Assembly (NCBI GenBank): GCA_014859465.1
Contig: JACUUF010000008.1
Span: 1-58,438, forward strand
Source: Methyloprofundus sp.
GTDB lineage: Bacteria > Pseudomonadota > Gammaproteobacteria > Methylococcales > Methylomonadaceae
Direction: 5' to 3'
Length of the DNA stretch: 58,438 bases
Part shown: one piece after another, positions 1-7,417 of the stretch
Layout: every line of letters starts with the position of its first letter
How positions within the stretch are numbered: position 1 is the stretch's first letter
Program-made: the position numbers and the translations under genes
The notes under the pieces: generated by a model
Told to the model about the DNA's origin: nothing
Database searches by the model: none
Seen by the model: only the letters and a program-made list of their open reading frames with translations

Positions 1-46
1 TATAAAAATCCCCTTTAAAATCAATAACTATTATCCCGAACTCAGG

Positions 47-622
47 TTAATTAGCAATGCGTTTTGCCTGCGCTAGATTATGCGTGACGATGATGATCGT
101 ATACCGTCCGCGTAAGCGTTTAATTAAATCTTCCACTACCGCTGAAGAAATCGGGTCGAGCGCGCTGCAGGGTTCATCCATTAATAAGACTTTGGGTTTT
201 AAGGCTAAGGCTCTGGCAATACATAGGCGCTGTTGTTGTCCGCCTGATAAAGCCAATGCTGATGCCTCTAAACGGTCTTTAACTTCTGCCCATAAACCGA
301 CATCTTGCAAGGCTTGTTGCACAAGGCTATCTCTTTCTTTTTTATTGCTGATGCCGTGCTCGCGTAAGGGTAATTCAATATTACGTCGAATAGATAAAGG
401 GAAGGGCACGGGCTTTTGAAAAATCATGCCTATATCGCGGCGCAAATTTAAAATATTTAAGCTGGGATCGGATAAATCGCTGCCATTAAATTGCATATCC
501 CCGGTCACTTGACAATCAGGGAGCATATCCGTTAAACGGTTTAAGGCTGAGAGAAAGCTGGTCTTTCCGCAGCCTGAAGGCCCTATTAAAGCAGTAATAC
601 AGCCCTTGCATATTCGCAGCCA
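47..622 (-). pseudogene. PstB-like phosphate ABC transporter ATPase, truncated at both ends
   Basis: This is the ATP-binding subunit of a PstSCAB-type phosphate importer. The open frame holds the Walker A motif GPSGCGKT near position 560, upstream of the first ATG, then the signature LSGGQQQR, a Walker B with the PstB-typical DEPCSALDP, and the H-loop VTHN. Family members are about 250 to 260 residues. Here roughly the first 30 residues are missing: the frame meets TGA at 623-625, right at a mobile-element end. The C-terminus stops after THNLAQAKRIAN, roughly 40 residues early. No start codon lies before Walker A, and no pst partner genes are nearby. I read it as a dead remnant. The family assignment is strong; loss of function is inference. 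Confidence 0.75.
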
Positions 623-625
623 TCA

Positions 626-731
626 TGAACACCCATTATTAAGCATCGTGAACACTGATTCTTATCGAACGTGAACACCTAATCGCATCTGATCGTGAAC
701 ACTTTTTGTGTAACTTGCGAATGGGTGTTCA
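626..731. mobile_element. IS21-like transposon end remnant with regularly spaced TGAACAC repeats
   Basis: A perfect 12-bp inverted repeat, TGAACACCCATT at 626-637 and AATGGGTGTTCA at 720-731, bounds 106 bp with no coding capacity. Inside, TGAACAC recurs on the same strand at 626, 649, 672 and 696, a spacing of 23 to 24 bp. From memory, IS21-family elements carry several spaced copies of a GTGTTCACGATCA-like sequence at their ends, which fits well. No istA or istB is present, so this is a deleted or miniature copy. It sits exactly between two genes that both lack their 5' ends, suggesting it marks a rearrangement point. Confidence 0.6.
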
Positions 732-752
732 CGATCAATTTTATTTTTAATC

Positions 753-1271
753 ATGACTTCAGCTTGTAGTATGCGGCCTAATTTATCTGTTCCTACGCAT
801 CACGACTTAGGGTTGGCGACGGAGGCAAGCATACATAATGCGACGGTAAATGTCGATGCGCCGAGTTGGCTATGGGAAGAGCGTATACGTTATCGCTTGC
901 TGTACAGTAACCCTACCGCTATTGCTTATTACAATCTAGATCGTTGGGAAGCGTCAGTACCGACACTTTTAGAGCACCGGCTACATATTGCTGCGCATGG
1001 CAAGCCGATAAATCTAAAGATACAGCTGCTGCAATTTGAACAACAATTCGAATCTGCAAATCATGCTCGGGTTGTGATGCTATTAAAGGTGCACGCTTTC
1101 TCTGGGGAAAGTACTGCGTTGCTAGGACAGCGCGTATTCAAGTTTGCAAAAAACACACCGACACCTGACGCTGCGGGGGCGATAAAGGGATTTGTTGATT
1201 TAACTAAGCAAGCCAATAATGAGCTGTCTAGTTGGGTAGCCGCTTTATTGGGGGTTAATAAAGCGTTATGA
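753..1271 (+). CDS. ABC-type transport auxiliary lipoprotein (PqiC/DUF330-like), signal peptide truncated
   Basis: This resembles the auxiliary lipoprotein of MlaEFD-like or PqiABC lipid-transport systems, recognisable from the HHDLG start, VDAPSWLWEERIRYRL and the LLEHRL segment. The first ATG gives MTSACS, where the cysteine would be the lipidation site, so almost no signal peptide is left. In the same frame just upstream, codons 735-752 encode a hydrophobic run (S-I-L-F-L-I) with no ATG, GTG or TTG before a TAA at 711. The original signal peptide was therefore probably cut by the mobile-element end at 731. The usual permease, ATPase and MCE-domain partners are absent here. The product is unlikely to be exported, and the gene may be non-functional. 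Confidence 0.65.
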   Translation: MTSACSMRPNLSVPTHHDLGLATEASIHNATVNVDAPSWLWEERIRYRLLYSNPTAIAYYNLDRWEASVPTLLEHRLHIAAHGKPINLKIQLLQFEQQFESANHARVVMLLKVHAFSGESTALLGQRVFKFAKNTPTPDAAGAIKGFVDLTKQANNELSSWVAALLGVNKAL

Positions 1272-1362
1272 ATCCTGCTTGATTTTTAATAGGTGTAAGG
1301 TTTCATAAGTATTCTCGACTTACTGTCAATAGTATTTTTTAACTTAGCGAAATAGGTGATGT

Positions 1363-2106
1363 ATGAAACATTTAGGATTAAAAGTGATTGCCGGATTATT
1401 ATTAGCCAACAACGTTGCAGCACAAGAGCCGGACTGGCAAGGCTACGCCCAAGTGTTGAAAGCAATAAAGTTAGGAGAGAAAAATGGTACGCCATTAGCG
1501 TTAGTGGATTATGCGGCTTTAAAGCAAAGCGGCTTGGTTGAGAAGGTGTATCAACAAATTTCTACTTATCCTGTGACCGCTCTGAAAGGGCGAGAAGAAA
1601 CTTTAGCCTTTTATATTAATACTTATAATATTTTGGCTTTAAAAACAGTGGTCGATCATTGGCCGCTAAAAAGTATTAAGGACGTGGGTAGTTTTTTTAG
1701 GCCAGTTTGGGGTAAAGAAGCAGGAACGATAGGGGGGAATAAGGTTTCTTTGGATGATGTCGAAAATAACATAATTCGACCTATGGGTGAACCGCGTATT
1801 CATTTGGCGATTGTTTGTGCTTCGGTGAGTTGCCCAGATTTAAGAAACGAACCTTATACCGCTGCCAAATTAACGCAACAGCTAGATGAACAGACGAGTG
1901 CTTTTTTGCATAATAATAAAAAGGGCTTATATATCGCCAAAGATAAAATCGTCGTGTCTAAAATATTCAAATGGTTTAAAAAAGATTTTGACAAAGTGGG
2001 TGGGGTAGAAACCTTTATTCGCGGCTACCGAGCTGATTTACCTGTGGCTTATCCCATCGATGCTGATATAGATTATGATTGGTCAGTGAATGGCATCGTA
2101 AACTAG
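1363..2106 (+). CDS. DUF547 domain-containing exported protein
   Basis: A 247-residue protein with an N-terminal hydrophobic segment (about residues 4 to 20, ending AAQ) that looks like a cleavable signal peptide. The rest matches the DUF547 family as I know it: AFYINTYNILALKTVVDHWP, SLDDVENNIIRP, RIHLAIVCASVSCPDLRNEPY and the closing DYDWSVNG. The conserved cysteine and histidine residues hint at an enzyme, possibly papain-like, but no reaction is established that I can name. The start at 1363 follows AGGTGATGT. It stands alone between the truncated lipoprotein gene and the VTT-flavoprotein gene on the same strand. Confidence 0.8.
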   Translation: MKHLGLKVIAGLLLANNVAAQEPDWQGYAQVLKAIKLGEKNGTPLALVDYAALKQSGLVEKVYQQISTYPVTALKGREETLAFYINTYNILALKTVVDHWPLKSIKDVGSFFRPVWGKEAGTIGGNKVSLDDVENNIIRPMGEPRIHLAIVCASVSCPDLRNEPYTAAKLTQQLDEQTSAFLHNNKKGLYIAKDKIVVSKIFKWFKKDFDKVGGVETFIRGYRADLPVAYPIDADIDYDWSVNGIVN

Positions 2107-2202
2107 TTCATAGCCTCATAACAACGAATTTAATTGCCTGTCCTTTGTAAGTTTTTCAGTACTTTGACGACTGATAAACAATTCAACCAACACGGAAATA
2201 CC

Positions 2203-4350
2203 ATGACTTCCTCACGCATTATTTTGCTAATGTTTATCGCCGCATTAGCGGGCTTATTCTTTTATTTTGACTTAGTTCATTATTTGACTTTAGAAACCTT
2301 AAAAGCGCAGCAATCAGCGATAGAAAATTATCGTGCTGCCAATCCAGCCCTGGCGGTTGCCGTTTATATGTTGGTTTATGTGGCTGTGACAGGTTTGTCT
2401 TTGCCGGGGGCCGCGATTTTAACCTTAGCAGGTGGGGCGGTTTTCGGGGTGTTATGGGGGACTTTGATTGTTTCTTTTGCTTCAAGTATTGGCGCGACTT
2501 TAGCTTTTTTGGCGGCGCGTTTTTTATTCCGTGACACGGTGAAAGCTAAATTTGGCGCACGTTTAAAAGCGATTGATGAGGGTGTTGCTAAAGAAGGAGG
2601 CTTTTATTTATTTACCTTACGTTTAGTACCCGTTTTTCCTTTCTTCATGATTAATTTGCTAATGGGGCTGACTAATATGCGCGCATGGACGTTTTATGGC
2701 GTCAGTCAAATAGGCATGTTAGCGGGCACCGCAGTGTATGTGAATGCCGGTACGCAATTGGCTAAAATTGATTCATTGGCGGGTATTTTATCGCCTGCTT
2801 TATTAGGTTCATTTGTCTTATTAGGGCTTTTTCCTTTGATAGCAAAGAAGCTTATCACCGCAATAGGAGCTACAAAAATGTATAAAAAATGGCAGAAACC
2901 AAAAAAATTCGATAACAATATTATCGTGATTGGTGGCGGTTCAGCGGGTTTGGTTACGTCTTATATCGCGGCAGCGGTTAAAGCTAAAGTAACCTTAATA
3001 GAAAAACATAAAATGGGCGGTGACTGTCTAAACACTGGCTGCGTACCGTCCAAAGCATTAATTAAATCGAGTAAATTAATCTCGATGACTCGGCGTTCTA
3101 AAGAGTTTGGTATTAAATCCATGCAAGCTGATTTTGAGTTTAGCGAAGTGATGCAGCGAATTCAAAGTGTCGTCAGTACGGTTGCTCCACATGACTCAGT
3201 CGAGCGTTATACCGAATTGGGCGTTGATGTGCTGGTCGGTACGGCAAAGATTGTGTCGCCGTGGCAAGTGGAAGTGACGACTGAAGACGGGGTTAAAACC
3301 ATTAGTGCGCGTTCTATCGTCATAGCCGCCGGAGCGCGTCCTTTTGTGCCGCCGATTCCTGGTTTAGATAAAATGGATTATTTAACCTCGGATACTGTTT
3401 GGAACTTACGTGATAAACCGAAGCGTATGCTGGTCTTAGGCGGCGGCCCGATTGGTTGTGAATTGGCACAATCGTTTAATCGCTTAGGGATCCAAGTAAC
3501 GCAAGTGCAAAGAGGGCCTCGGTTGATGATGCGTGAAGATGAGGATGCATCGGCGTTGGTGATGGCTAATTTTATTAAAGAAGGTATCACGCTTAGATTA
3601 GAGCATACCGCTAAAGAATTTATCATCGAAAACGGTGAGCAAATCTTAATTGCCGAGCATCAAGGCGAGCAAGTGCGCATTCCTTTTGATCAAGTATTAT
3701 TGGCGATAGGGCGTGTTGCTAATACCACAGGTTATGGTTTGGAAACATTGGGCGTGCAATTATCAGATCGCCGTACCGTGCAAATTAATGCTTTTCAAGA
3801 AACCAATTTCCCGAATATTTATGCCTGTGGTGATGTGTCAGGGCCGTATCAATTTACCCACACGGCCGCACATCAAGCTTGGTATGCGTCGGTTAATGCT
3901 TTATTCGGTGCCTTTAAAAAATTTAAAACCGATTATTCGATTATTCCTTGGGCAACGTTTACCGATCCTGAAGTGGCACGCGTTGGATTGAATGAACAAG
4001 AAGCGAAACAGCAGGGCATTGCGTATGAGCTCAGTATCTATGGCATTGATGATTTAGATCGCGCGATTGCAGATGGAGAGGCTCATGGTTTTGTCAAAGT
4101 GTTAACCGTACCCGGTAAAGATAAAATCTTAGGCGTGACCATTGTCGGTGAACATTCTGGCGATTTAATTGCCGAATTTGTATTGGCGATGAAATATAAC
4201 TTAGGCTTAAATAAAGTATTAGGCACGATTCATATTTATCCAACCATGGCAGAGGCGAATAAATATGTCGCCGGTGTGTGGAAAAAAAATCATCAACCAG
4301 AAAAATTATTGCAATGGGTGGCGAAGTTTCATGCTTGGAAACGGGGTTAA
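2203..4350 (+). CDS. VTT (TVP38/TMEM64) membrane domain fused to mercuric-reductase-like flavoprotein disulfide reductase
   Basis: About 715 residues in two parts. Residues 1 to 225 are hydrophobic and match the VTT/DedA-like family (GLSLPGAAILTLAGGAVFG, FPFFMINLLMGL). From about residue 240 comes a class I pyridine-nucleotide disulfide oxidoreductase: FAD motif IVIGGGSAG, redox pair CLNTGC near 276 to 281, NAD(P)H motif VLGGGPIGCELAQ, second FAD motif NIYACGDVSG, and the dimer-domain HIYPTMAE. There is no metal-binding HMA domain at the front and no cysteine pair at the end, so mercury reduction is not supported; a membrane-tethered thiol or quinone reductase is equally possible. A TTG at 2134 would add 23 residues, but the ATG at 2203 immediately precedes the first membrane segment and is preferred. 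Confidence 0.85.
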   Translation: MTSSRIILLMFIAALAGLFFYFDLVHYLTLETLKAQQSAIENYRAANPALAVAVYMLVYVAVTGLSLPGAAILTLAGGAVFGVLWGTLIVSFASSIGATLAFLAARFLFRDTVKAKFGARLKAIDEGVAKEGGFYLFTLRLVPVFPFFMINLLMGLTNMRAWTFYGVSQIGMLAGTAVYVNAGTQLAKIDSLAGILSPALLGSFVLLGLFPLIAKKLITAIGATKMYKKWQKPKKFDNNIIVIGGGSAGLVTSYIAAAVKAKVTLIEKHKMGGDCLNTGCVPSKALIKSSKLISMTRRSKEFGIKSMQADFEFSEVMQRIQSVVSTVAPHDSVERYTELGVDVLVGTAKIVSPWQVEVTTEDGVKTISARSIVIAAGARPFVPPIPGLDKMDYLTSDTVWNLRDKPKRMLVLGGGPIGCELAQSFNRLGIQVTQVQRGPRLMMREDEDASALVMANFIKEGITLRLEHTAKEFIIENGEQILIAEHQGEQVRIPFDQVLLAIGRVANTTGYGLETLGVQLSDRRTVQINAFQETNFPNIYACGDVSGPYQFTHTAAHQAWYASVNALFGAFKKFKTDYSIIPWATFTDPEVARVGLNEQEAKQQGIAYELSIYGIDDLDRAIADGEAHGFVKVLTVPGKDKILGVTIVGEHSGDLIAEFVLAMKYNLGLNKVLGTIHIYPTMAEANKYVAGVWKKNHQPEKLLQWVAKFHAWKRG

Positions 4351-4371
4351 GATAGATTCATAAAAGAGAAT

Positions 4372-4400
4372 CTGTCGTTTATGTTGGCGCTGGGTATAAT
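4372..4400 (+). promoter_or_regulatory. Possible sigma-70 promoter for the ECF sigma operon
   Basis: A perfect TATAAT lies at 4395-4400 with a weak -35 (CTGTCG, 4372-4377) at 17-bp spacing, 33 bp before the sigma factor start codon. The perfect -10 is the main support. Confidence 0.4.
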
Positions 4401-4433
4401 GGCCGACACGTATAAATAACCAACAGACTCTCT

Positions 4434-5006
4434 ATGATGAAATCTACCAGGGAATCCCCTGATAACTGGCTTAATGACTATGGTGATATGTTGTATCGTT
4501 TTGCCTTAGCACGAGTGCGCTCAGAAGCTACCGCAGAAGATTTAGTACAAGAAACTTTGTTAGCTGGTTTACTAGCCTTTGATAAATTTTCTGGTAATTC
4601 TACGGTCAGAACTTGGTTGGTGGGTATTTTAAAACACAAAATTATTGACCATTTTAGAAAGTATAGTCGTGAAGTCAGTGTCTTAAATAATGATGAAAGT
4701 GCTGACGATGTCTTGGCTTATCAATTTGATCAACAAGGGCATTGGCAGGTTGATCTAGTCGAGTGGAGCACGCCAGATAAAAGTATCGACAATGAGCAAT
4801 TCCAGCTCGCCTTTAATGACTGCCTGACCCGCTTGCCACAACGGATGGCAGATTTATTGTTATTACGTACGGTTGATGGTGTAGCAACTGAAGAGTGCTG
4901 TGCGTTATTAGGCTTTGAAACCGATAATCAATTGTGGGTGGCTTTGTCTCGTACTCGTGTAAAACTCAGGCTATGTTTGGAAACTAACTGGTTTAGTAAG
5001 GAATAA
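4434..5006 (+). CDS. ECF-type RNA polymerase sigma factor
   Basis: A 190-residue sigma-70 family protein with region 2 (LYRFALARVRSEATAEDLVQ, then STVRTWLVGILKHKIIDHFR) and region 4 (LTRLPQRMADLLLLRTVDG, ATEECCALLGF). It would direct core RNA polymerase to a small regulon. Five bases downstream starts a small zinc-finger protein that is almost certainly its anti-sigma factor. The sub-family resembles the one I know as TIGR02943, but that needs a profile search. Two ATG codons in tandem (4434 and 4437) make the exact start ambiguous by one residue. The signal it responds to is not visible. Confidence 0.88.
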   Translation: MMKSTRESPDNWLNDYGDMLYRFALARVRSEATAEDLVQETLLAGLLAFDKFSGNSTVRTWLVGILKHKIIDHFRKYSREVSVLNNDESADDVLAYQFDQQGHWQVDLVEWSTPDKSIDNEQFQLAFNDCLTRLPQRMADLLLLRTVDGVATEECCALLGFETDNQLWVALSRTRVKLRLCLETNWFSKE

Positions 5007-5010
5007 ACGC

Positions 5011-5274
5011 ATGTATAAATGTAAAGAAATTATAGAACTCATTTCCCATAATATGGAAGAGTCCTTGCCTTGGAGGACGCGGATGGAAATGAAATTACAT
5101 TTGCTCGTATGTAAAACCTGTAGTCGTTATGCCAAGCAATTACAGTTTATGAATAAGGCATTGAGCTCCTTAGGTGAGCATGGGCTTGCTCATACAGAAA
5201 ACTGTCAATTATCGAATGATGCAAAACAGCGTATCGCAAAAAAAATACAGCAAGCCAAAAAAACTGAGAATTAA
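5011..5274 (+). CDS. Zinc-finger (zf-HC2) anti-sigma factor
   Basis: An 87-residue cytoplasmic protein without a membrane segment. It begins with CKEIIELISHNMEESLPW and carries H-LLV-C-KT-C at about residues 30 to 36, the HxxxCxxC zinc-binding pattern of ZAS anti-sigma factors. It lies 4 bp behind the ECF sigma gene, the normal arrangement for a sigma and its antagonist. Lack of a transmembrane part suggests a soluble sensor, perhaps responding to thiol oxidation or metal, which is inference from other soluble ZAS proteins. Confidence 0.85.
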   Translation: MYKCKEIIELISHNMEESLPWRTRMEMKLHLLVCKTCSRYAKQLQFMNKALSSLGEHGLAHTENCQLSNDAKQRIAKKIQQAKKTEN

Positions 5275-5323
5275 TTACGGCGAAGTTTTATGCATTAGAG
5301 GCTATTTGGTGTAGGGAGAGATA

Positions 5324-5419
5324 ATGAGAGTACTGCTCACTTACCTAGTTCCTTATTGTGTTTCTACTTGTTCCGGCGTAGCGGCGTATAAGCGTCGCCA
5401 CCCAGAATTAAAAAAATAA
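5324..5419 (+). CDS. Possible 31-residue small protein
   Basis: An ATG at 5324 preceded by GGGAGAGATA, a good ribosome binding site, opens a 31-codon frame: a hydrophobic stretch MRVLLTYLVPYCVSTCSG, then AAYKRRHPELKK. It ends 3 bases before the EAL gene, so it could be a genuine small protein with a short membrane-seeking segment and a basic tail, or a leader peptide that couples translation of the EAL gene. I recognise no family. Support is the ribosome binding site and the tight spacing only. Confidence 0.4.
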   Translation: MRVLLTYLVPYCVSTCSGVAAYKRRHPELKK

Positions 5420-5422
5420 CAG

Positions 5423-6667
5423 ATGATAGGTAAGCAAGATTTTTTAAAGCTATTAAGCGAGCTCTGTGCTGATCAGCAGCAAGTCAGCTGCTTGATTTTT
5501 GCGGAAATTAATAATGCCACGCAAGTCGCCAGTTTTATCCAAGGCTTTGAAGCGGAGCAGCAATTAGTGGCGCGTATAGAAGATTTTATTGCTCAGCAAG
5601 TTGCGCAATATTCACAATCCGTATTTGCTAAGTTAGAGCATAATCGTTTTGCTATCGTGATCCCAGAAAACACCCAACAAAGCCTACGGATAGCCGAGCA
5701 TTTAGCCAGTGCATTAGATCAGAAAATCATACCAATAGACGGACAAAGTTATTATCCTAAATTGTATTTAGGGGTTACGCCTTTAACACCTGAATATAAT
5801 GCGCCTAAATTGGCTTTTGCGGCTGCCGATGCCGCTTTAAATGAAGCCAGAATGACGGGGGGAAGTACCGTTAAATTATTGCAAGCAGCTGCGCCTGAAT
5901 TAGTTAATTATCATCAAGCCTTAGGTTTATTGCCAATTATCAGAAAAGGCTTATTAGATAAGTCCTTTGTGTTATTTGCTCAGCCTATTGTGCCAGTGAA
6001 CGTTAACACGACAGCTAAAAAAGTAGAGGTGCTATTACGCTATCAGGATGCAGAGGGCAAGATATATGCTCCGTCTCCCTACTTATCGGCTGCGGAATTA
6101 TTTCATGTTAGCCGAGAAATTGATCTTTATGTAGTGCATCAGTTTTGCCGGTTTATGCAAACTAATATAGACAAGGAAATCGTCTATTCCTTGAATATTT
6201 CCGGTAACACCGTGCGCTATCAGCCGTTTTTTGACTATGTAAAAGATCAATTTGAGCGTTATCAAATAAATACCCGACAAGTCTGTTTTGAAATGACCGA
6301 AAATGTTGCCGATCAAGATATGGCAGAGGCCACGACATTAATGCGCAGACTTAAACAAGAATTAGGCTGCCAACTATCCTTAGATGATATCGGTGTCGGC
6401 TCGAGTAATTTAGCCACCATGCCGAAATTCAATGTGGATTATATGAAAATTGATGGCTCTTATATTCGTGATTTTCTGACAGATCCTTATTCAGAGCTCG
6501 TGGTACGCTTTATTACCGAAGCGGCAAAATTAGAAGGCAAACAAACGGTTGCCGAATTTGTTGAAACAGCAGCACAATTAGCAAAATTAAGTGAAATAGG
6601 CGTAGATTATGGCCAAGGTTATTTATTAGGAAAACCCGTCTTATTATTTGACCCCAATAAAAAATAG
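5423..6667 (+). CDS. EAL-domain protein with degenerate GGDEF-like N-terminus
   Basis: 414 residues. The N-terminal 170 resemble a GGDEF fold (FAKLEHNRFAIVIP, YPKLYLGVTPL, AFAAADAALNEA) but have no GGDEF motif. The C-terminal half is an EAL domain for cyclic-di-GMP breakdown: the signature reads EVL instead of EAL (near residue 201), followed by SLNISGNTV, CFEMTEN, LDDIGVGSSNL, DYMKIDG and GYLLGKP. Most metal-binding acidic residues, the paired DD and the lysine are present, so phosphodiesterase activity is possible. No signal peptide or membrane segment is seen. It lies behind the sigma/anti-sigma pair on the same strand and may belong to the same transcript. Confidence 0.82.
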   Translation: MIGKQDFLKLLSELCADQQQVSCLIFAEINNATQVASFIQGFEAEQQLVARIEDFIAQQVAQYSQSVFAKLEHNRFAIVIPENTQQSLRIAEHLASALDQKIIPIDGQSYYPKLYLGVTPLTPEYNAPKLAFAAADAALNEARMTGGSTVKLLQAAAPELVNYHQALGLLPIIRKGLLDKSFVLFAQPIVPVNVNTTAKKVEVLLRYQDAEGKIYAPSPYLSAAELFHVSREIDLYVVHQFCRFMQTNIDKEIVYSLNISGNTVRYQPFFDYVKDQFERYQINTRQVCFEMTENVADQDMAEATTLMRRLKQELGCQLSLDDIGVGSSNLATMPKFNVDYMKIDGSYIRDFLTDPYSELVVRFITEAAKLEGKQTVAEFVETAAQLAKLSEIGVDYGQGYLLGKPVLLFDPNKK

Positions 6668-7073
6668 AACTGACATGATAAGGCCGCGCCTCGGCTGATC
6701 TATAAGCTCAGATATTCCAAAGCGGCTGAACGATTATTAGCAGCCGAGTTTACCGATTTGCTTTCTTGGCTATTAGAGTAAGTGGCTGAGCTACCATTGC
6801 CTAGAAAAGGTTGCACTAAGGCTCACCTGACTCATTGAAATTACTGGCTGTACCGGCTTAAATTGGCAGCCTAAAGTTTGATGCGTCTGTTTCCTGCCGC
6901 ACAGGCAGTTTAGATAGCTTGTAAAATAAGCTGTGAAACACTGCTTTACCTCGGTTTTGCGGTGTTTCTGGGGAAAAATACAGGTATAAAAAAACCTCAA
7001 TCAAGAGGTTTTGTTTTAACTTGCGGTATCGCGGTAGTGATGTTGTTGGCAACTATTTAGGGCTAGTTATGCT
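6668..7073. other. Intergenic stretch with a terminator and no convincing gene
   Basis: About 400 bases. Near 6675-6781 a plus-strand frame spells LIYKLRYSKAAERLLAAEF and a few more residues before a stop; it could be the tail of a decayed gene, but I cannot assign it. Overlapping minus-strand frames around 6791-7052 look like non-coding shadows. A clear hairpin lies at 6984-7012. Confidence 0.5.
6984..7012 (-). terminator. Rho-independent terminator for the small minus-strand gene at 7074
   Basis: Inverted repeat AAAACCTC / GAGGTTTT (6991-6998 and 7005-7012) with a 6-base loop. Read on the minus strand it is followed by a run of seven T, about 60 bp after the stop of the gene ending at 7074. 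Confidence 0.7.
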
Positions 7074-7295
7074 TTAACTTTCGGTCAATGTCTGAACGAT
7101 GGTATAACGAGCTTGTGTGTCGATAGGAATGTCTTGCAGCCATCCACCTTGTGCTTCTATTTTAGCGGCAAGAAACGCTTCAATATCGGGGTGGCCTGCT
7201 TTAATCATGGCGTCTATGTAAAATCCTTCTAGGTTAATAAGATAATCTTCGCCGCCTATGTGAACTTCAATTTCTACTACTTGATATTTTTGCAT
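7074..7295 (-). CDS. Hypothetical 73-residue protein
   Basis: A small acidic protein starting MQKYQVVEIEVHIGGEDY and ending YTIVQTLTES, preceded by AAAGGACCT, a plausible ribosome binding site (AGGACC). It has no membrane segment or cysteine cluster. The composition and the terminator that follows make it look like a real gene, but I do not recognise the family. It faces away from the EAL gene and precedes rlmA-ppx on the same strand without obvious coupling. Confidence 0.6.
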   Translation of the reverse strand: MQKYQVVEIEVHIGGEDYLINLEGFYIDAMIKAGHPDIEAFLAAKIEAQGGWLQDIPIDTQARYTIVQTLTES

Positions 7296-7417
7296 TTTAA
7301 AGGTCCTTTGTTTGATTTTGTGTTTGCTGTACCGAGCTTTATGCTTGTCAATGCGCCTAAACGCTATATTACTCTATTTTGTGTTTTGCAGTGTTCTTGA
7401 CTCAATTTTCAATTGAT

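Noticed and set aside
57..419. Plus-strand frame of 120 codons at 57-419
   Set aside because: It lies opposite the pstB-like frame, whose Walker and signature motifs show the minus strand is the coding one.
626..731. Evenly spaced TGAACAC repeats as a CRISPR array or plasmid iterons
   Set aside because: The repeat is only 7 bp, the unit length 23 to 24 bp leaves no spacer of CRISPR size, and perfect inverted ends fit a transposon end better.
2134..2202. TTG start for the VTT-flavoprotein gene
   Set aside because: It adds a polar 23-residue leader with no family support; the ATG at 2203 opens directly at the first membrane helix.
2203..4350. Calling the fusion protein a mercuric reductase
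   Set aside because: No HMA domain, no C-terminal vicinal cysteines and no mer genes nearby.
6791..7052. Minus-strand frames of about 65 codons in the gap after the EAL gene
   Set aside because: They overlap each other and the terminator at 6984-7012, have no ribosome site and cysteine-rich, low-complexity composition typical of non-coding DNA.
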